From assembly GCA_044224495.1 (NCBI GenBank), contig JBGAKG010000031.1:1-64000 (forward strand): a DNA stretch of 64,000 nt, read 5' to 3'. Both the position numbers and the translations under genes were made by a program. Below the pieces are notes generated by a model, which was given only the letters and a program-made list of their open reading frames with translations, searched no databases and was not told the DNA's origin. The stretch is from JBGAKG01 sp044224495. Lineage in GTDB: Bacteria > Myxococcota_A > Polyangia > Polyangiales > Polyangiaceae. This document shows, in pieces, positions 62,081 through 64,000 of this stretch (its first letter is position 1; the number at the start of each line of letters is the position of its first letter).

Positions 62081-63079
62081 ATGCGAAACTTCGTCTTCAC
62101 CTTTCTCGCGGCGAGCGCCGTCGCCACCGTCGTCGCCTGTTCGGGTGACAGCACCACCAGCGGGGCGGAAGGGGCGTGCGGCAAGTACTTCGACGCGCTC
62201 ACCACGTTCGGCACCCGCTGCGGGAGCGGCAACATCGGCGGAACCCGCACCGACTTCGTCGCCGCGTGCAAGGCCGTCATCGCAGCCCCGGGCTCGGGGC
62301 TGAGCGAGAGCTACGTGTCCACGTGCGCAGACGCCGTGAGCTCGACCACGGGCTGCTCGGTGGGGAGCCTCCCCGCCTGCAAGACTCCGACCGGCAAGCT
62401 CGCCGACGGCGCCGCCTGCGGCGACGACATCCAATGTGCGAGCGGCGACTGCAAGACCACGTCGAGCGGCAGCGGCCTGAGCTGCGGCACGTGCGCGAAG
62501 GTCGCGAAGGAGGGCGAGGCCTGCGGCGTCCCGCCCGACAGCCTGAGCTGTGGTCCGGACCTGAAGTGCTCCAATCAAGTCTGCGTGAAGAACGTCCCGA
62601 TCCCCGCCGGGGGCGCTTGCTCCTTCTCGGGGGCTCCGGGCGCCAACTGCGCCTCGGGCACCGTCTGCAACGCCCCGCTCACGCCGAACGCCACCGGCAC
62701 GTGCGCACCGCTCCCGAAGAAGGGTGAGACGTGCACCGTCGCCTGCGAGACGGGCCTCGCGTGCTCGGGCGGCAAGTGCGTCGACCGGCTCGACGTCGGC
62801 GGAACGTGCACGAGCTCCGGCGACTGCAAGTCGGGCCTCTACTGCGACGGCACGAAGAAGTGCGCCACCCCCACGATCGCGAAGGTCGGCGAACCGTGCG
62901 GCTCGTCGCAGGTGAAATGCGACACCGGGCTCTCCTGCGAGCAGACCGGCACCGATCAGAGCACATGCGTCGCGCTGAAGAAGAACGGCGAAGCCTGCGC
63001 GCCGACGGACAAGTGCGCGTCGTTCCTCGTCTGCGTCAACGGCACGTGCGCGCCGGACGACCCCGGCCTCTGCAAGTGA
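62081..63079 (+). CDS. Cys-rich-repeat lipoprotein
   Basis: 332 residues. Signal peptide ending VATVVAC (Cys18). An N-terminal part with GACGKYFDALTTFGTRCGSGN is followed by a long array of Cys-rich turns of the Dickkopf/EGF-like kind: KLADGAACGDDIQCASGDCK, GGTCTSSGDCKSGLYCDGTKKC, KVGEPCGSSQVKCDTGLSCEQ (in parts). About 38 Cys in total. It is probably a disulfide-linked surface or matrix protein. GGAGGG before ATG 62081 and the candidate sigma54 site suggest regulated expression. Downstream it converges with slyX by 10 bp. Confidence 0.85.
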   Translation: MRNFVFTFLAASAVATVVACSGDSTTSGAEGACGKYFDALTTFGTRCGSGNIGGTRTDFVAACKAVIAAPGSGLSESYVSTCADAVSSTTGCSVGSLPACKTPTGKLADGAACGDDIQCASGDCKTTSSGSGLSCGTCAKVAKEGEACGVPPDSLSCGPDLKCSNQVCVKNVPIPAGGACSFSGAPGANCASGTVCNAPLTPNATGTCAPLPKKGETCTVACETGLACSGGKCVDRLDVGGTCTSSGDCKSGLYCDGTKKCATPTIAKVGEPCGSSQVKCDTGLSCEQTGTDQSTCVALKKNGEACAPTDKCASFLVCVNGTCAPDDPGLCK

Positions 63080-63089
63080 GCCTGCGCCG

Positions 63090-63287
63090 TCAGTAGTGCG
63101 GCGGACGCTCTTCGCCGGGCGCTCCGTGATCGTCACCCAGATCACGGAGCCGCTCGGCGAGGCGCTTGAGCTCGGCCGTCGCGACGTCGAGCGTCTTCTG
63201 CTGGGCCGCCACCACGCCCGACAACTCCTCCACGAGCCGCTCCAACTTCATGTAGCGGAGCTCCAAGTCGACGATTCGCTTCTCCAT
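63090..63287 (-). CDS. slyX: SlyX-family small coiled-coil protein
   Basis: 65 residues: EKRIVDLELRYMKLERLVEELSGVVAAQQKTLDVATAELKRLAERL is one continuous heptad helix (in parts), ending GERPPHY with the PPHY tail of SlyX proteins. Function in the family is unknown; often near FKBP-type slyD, not here. The ATG overlaps the stop of the zinc-ribbon gene (ATGA), so the two are translated together. Confidence 0.85.
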   Translation of the reverse strand: MEKRIVDLELRYMKLERLVEELSGVVAAQQKTLDVATAELKRLAERLRDLGDDHGAPGEERPPHY

Positions 63288-63874
63288 CAGAGCCTCGTGA
63301 GGACGTCGAGCAGCTTCGCCCAGTCGCGATCCTCGACCGGCTCGAGGTGGCGCGACGGACGCTGCACGGTGAACTGCGATTGGTACGCGACGCGCGCAGC
63401 ACGCGCCGCGCGCTCCTTCTCCTCGCGCGCGAGGCGCTCGGCGACGTCGAGGCCACCCGCTTCGACGTAGGCTTCGCACGCCTCGAGCTCTTGCGCGTCG
63501 AACCAGGTCCCGTGCTGGCGGCACGTGTCGACGATGACGCCCGACTTCCGCCCGAACACGCCGCGGTTCATCGTCCCGCCGCAGCGCGGACACGGGAGGT
63601 ACACGACGCGGGTGTCGATCGGCCGCATCGACGGCGGCGGGGCGCGCGAGGCAGCGCTCGACGCTGGAGCGTGCTCCGCCGGCGGCGGCCGATGGCGCTC
63701 CACGATCCGCGAGAGCGCGTCGCGATCGACGAAGAAGCCGCGGCACGACCCGCAGCCGAGGAGCTCTTCGCCTTCGTGCTCGGCAGCCGCGAGCGGCGTG
63801 CGACACCTGGGACACAGGGGCGCGTCGGCAGCGGTGCGATACGGCTGTTGCTCCACGCTCCGGAAGCGTAGCAC
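63287..63874 (-). CDS. Double zinc-ribbon (TFIIB-type) protein
   Basis: 195 residues. Two TFIIB-like zinc ribbons: CPRCRTPL with CGSCRGFFVDRDAL (about 21-55) and CPRCGGTMNRGVFG with HGTWFDAQELEACEAYVE (about 95-135), the CPxC...C-x-C-H-G-x-W-F-D pattern of the zf-TFIIB family. The C-terminal helical part is Arg/Glu-rich. These proteins are widespread in myxobacteria; function unknown, possibly nucleic-acid or zinc binding. GTG 63874 is the first possible start; GGGAGG overlaps it, so the exact start is uncertain. Confidence 0.8.
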   Translation of the reverse strand: MLRFRSVEQQPYRTAADAPLCPRCRTPLAAAEHEGEELLGCGSCRGFFVDRDALSRIVERHRPPPAEHAPASSAASRAPPPSMRPIDTRVVYLPCPRCGGTMNRGVFGRKSGVIVDTCRQHGTWFDAQELEACEAYVEAGGLDVAERLAREEKERAARAARVAYQSQFTVQRPSRHLEPVEDRDWAKLLDVLTRL

Positions 63875-63903
63875 CTCCCTCCCCGCGCGCGCATGCGCTC
63901 GCG

Positions 63904-63909
63904 TATACT
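63904..63909 (+). promoter_or_regulatory. -10 element of the last, truncated gene
   Basis: TATACT, 9 bp before ATG 63919. Confidence 0.4.
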
Positions 63910-63918
63910 GCGGGGCGA

Positions 63919-64000
63919 ATGCCTCGCGAGAAGACGCGCAAGCCGCCCGGTTCCGCCGAGCGGGTGGTGGAGCCGGCAGCGCCGGCCGCGCCGAGAAAGC
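63919..64000 (+). CDS. Start of a gene cut by the window end
   Basis: 27 codons are visible, beginning PREKTRKPPGSAERVVEPAA, a basic and Ala/Pro-rich N-terminus. It has a good TATACT -10 element 9 bp before the ATG. The rest lies outside the window, so no product can be named. Confidence 0.4.
   Translation, partial: MPREKTRKPPGSAERVVEPAAPAAPRK

Overview
The window is 64 kb of very GC-rich, densely coding bacterial DNA. It has no rRNA, tRNA, CRISPR array, transposase or phage gene that I can see. The gene repertoire points to a myxobacterium (Myxococcota, probably the Polyangia/Sorangium-Labilithrix side). It includes four Hanks-type Ser/Thr kinases, two FHA-domain sigma54 activators without receiver domains, many lipoproteins with Asp/Ala/Gly-rich or Ser-Ala linkers, Cys-rich repeat lipoproteins, RCC1 repeats, an FGE-type lipoprotein and large AAA+TPR proteins. 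The taxonomic call is inference from content, not from a marker gene.

Layout. 1-6: C-terminal half of an Ala/Pro-rich membrane-anchored protein, a MOT1-type molybdate/sulfate transporter, a trypsin-like lipoprotein, a YceI lipoprotein, a SnoaL-like protein, a Nei-type DNA glycosylase, an orphan lipoprotein and an Eis-like acetyltransferase. 7-10 kb: TPR-like membrane protein, purple-acid-phosphatase-like lipoprotein and an orphan. 10.1-16 kb: LolA/LolB-like lipoprotein, the first FHA-sigma54 activator plus Ser/Thr kinase pair, and a glycine-rich lipoprotein. 16-19 kb: LysR regulator divergent from a glutathione S-transferase, then serA. 19-22.7 kb: Ser-Ala-repeat lipoprotein, a small wHTH-like protein, a four-S1-domain protein and a GlcD-type FAD oxidase. 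22.8-28.5 kb: a second kinase, kinase, FHA-sigma54 activator, FGE-lipoprotein operon. 28.6-36.7 kb, minus strand: aldehyde dehydrogenase, then the operon purE-purK-sbcD-like-sbcC-like-lipoprotein (read right to left). 36.8-39.6 kb: SUKH protein and two orphans. 39.6-46.6 kb: msrB divergent from hslO, which leads a tightly packed run of metallo-beta-lactamase-fold protein, POT/MFS transporter, TetR, cholesterol-oxidase-like GMC oxidoreductase and Cys-rich lipoprotein. 46.7-64 kb: RCC1 lipoprotein, an orphan abundant-type protein, an MFS transporter, PlsC-like acyltransferase, VWA lipoprotein, a fourth kinase, PH-like membrane protein plus S41 peptidase, AAA+TPR protein, MepA endopeptidase, scoAB (succinyl-CoA:3-ketoacid CoA-transferase), Cys-rich lipoprotein, SlyX and a zinc-ribbon protein.

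Regulation is the most striking part. At least eight genes have a TANNNT -10 hexamer exactly 6 bp before the start codon and no Shine-Dalgarno, so transcription should begin on the start codon (leaderless mRNAs). Three intergenic regions carry two such elements back to back. A second group of five genes instead has candidate sigma54 -24/-12 promoters. Two of these, in front of unrelated lipoproteins 9.7 kb apart, share a composite upstream module: GTGCGG-N4-CCGCAC palindromes, then a 16-bp conserved block, then the promoter. Together with the two FHA-type sigma54 activators and their kinases, this suggests a phosphorylation-controlled sigma54 regulon for cell-envelope lipoproteins. That link is inference; the DNA patterns are directly visible.

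Other unusual items are kinases fused to periplasmic sensor-like domains (a squalene-cyclase-like alpha/alpha toroid and an AsmA-like domain), a dispersed intergenic GC-rich hexamer repeat in three copies, and two slippage-prone Ser-Ala microsatellites inside lipoprotein genes.
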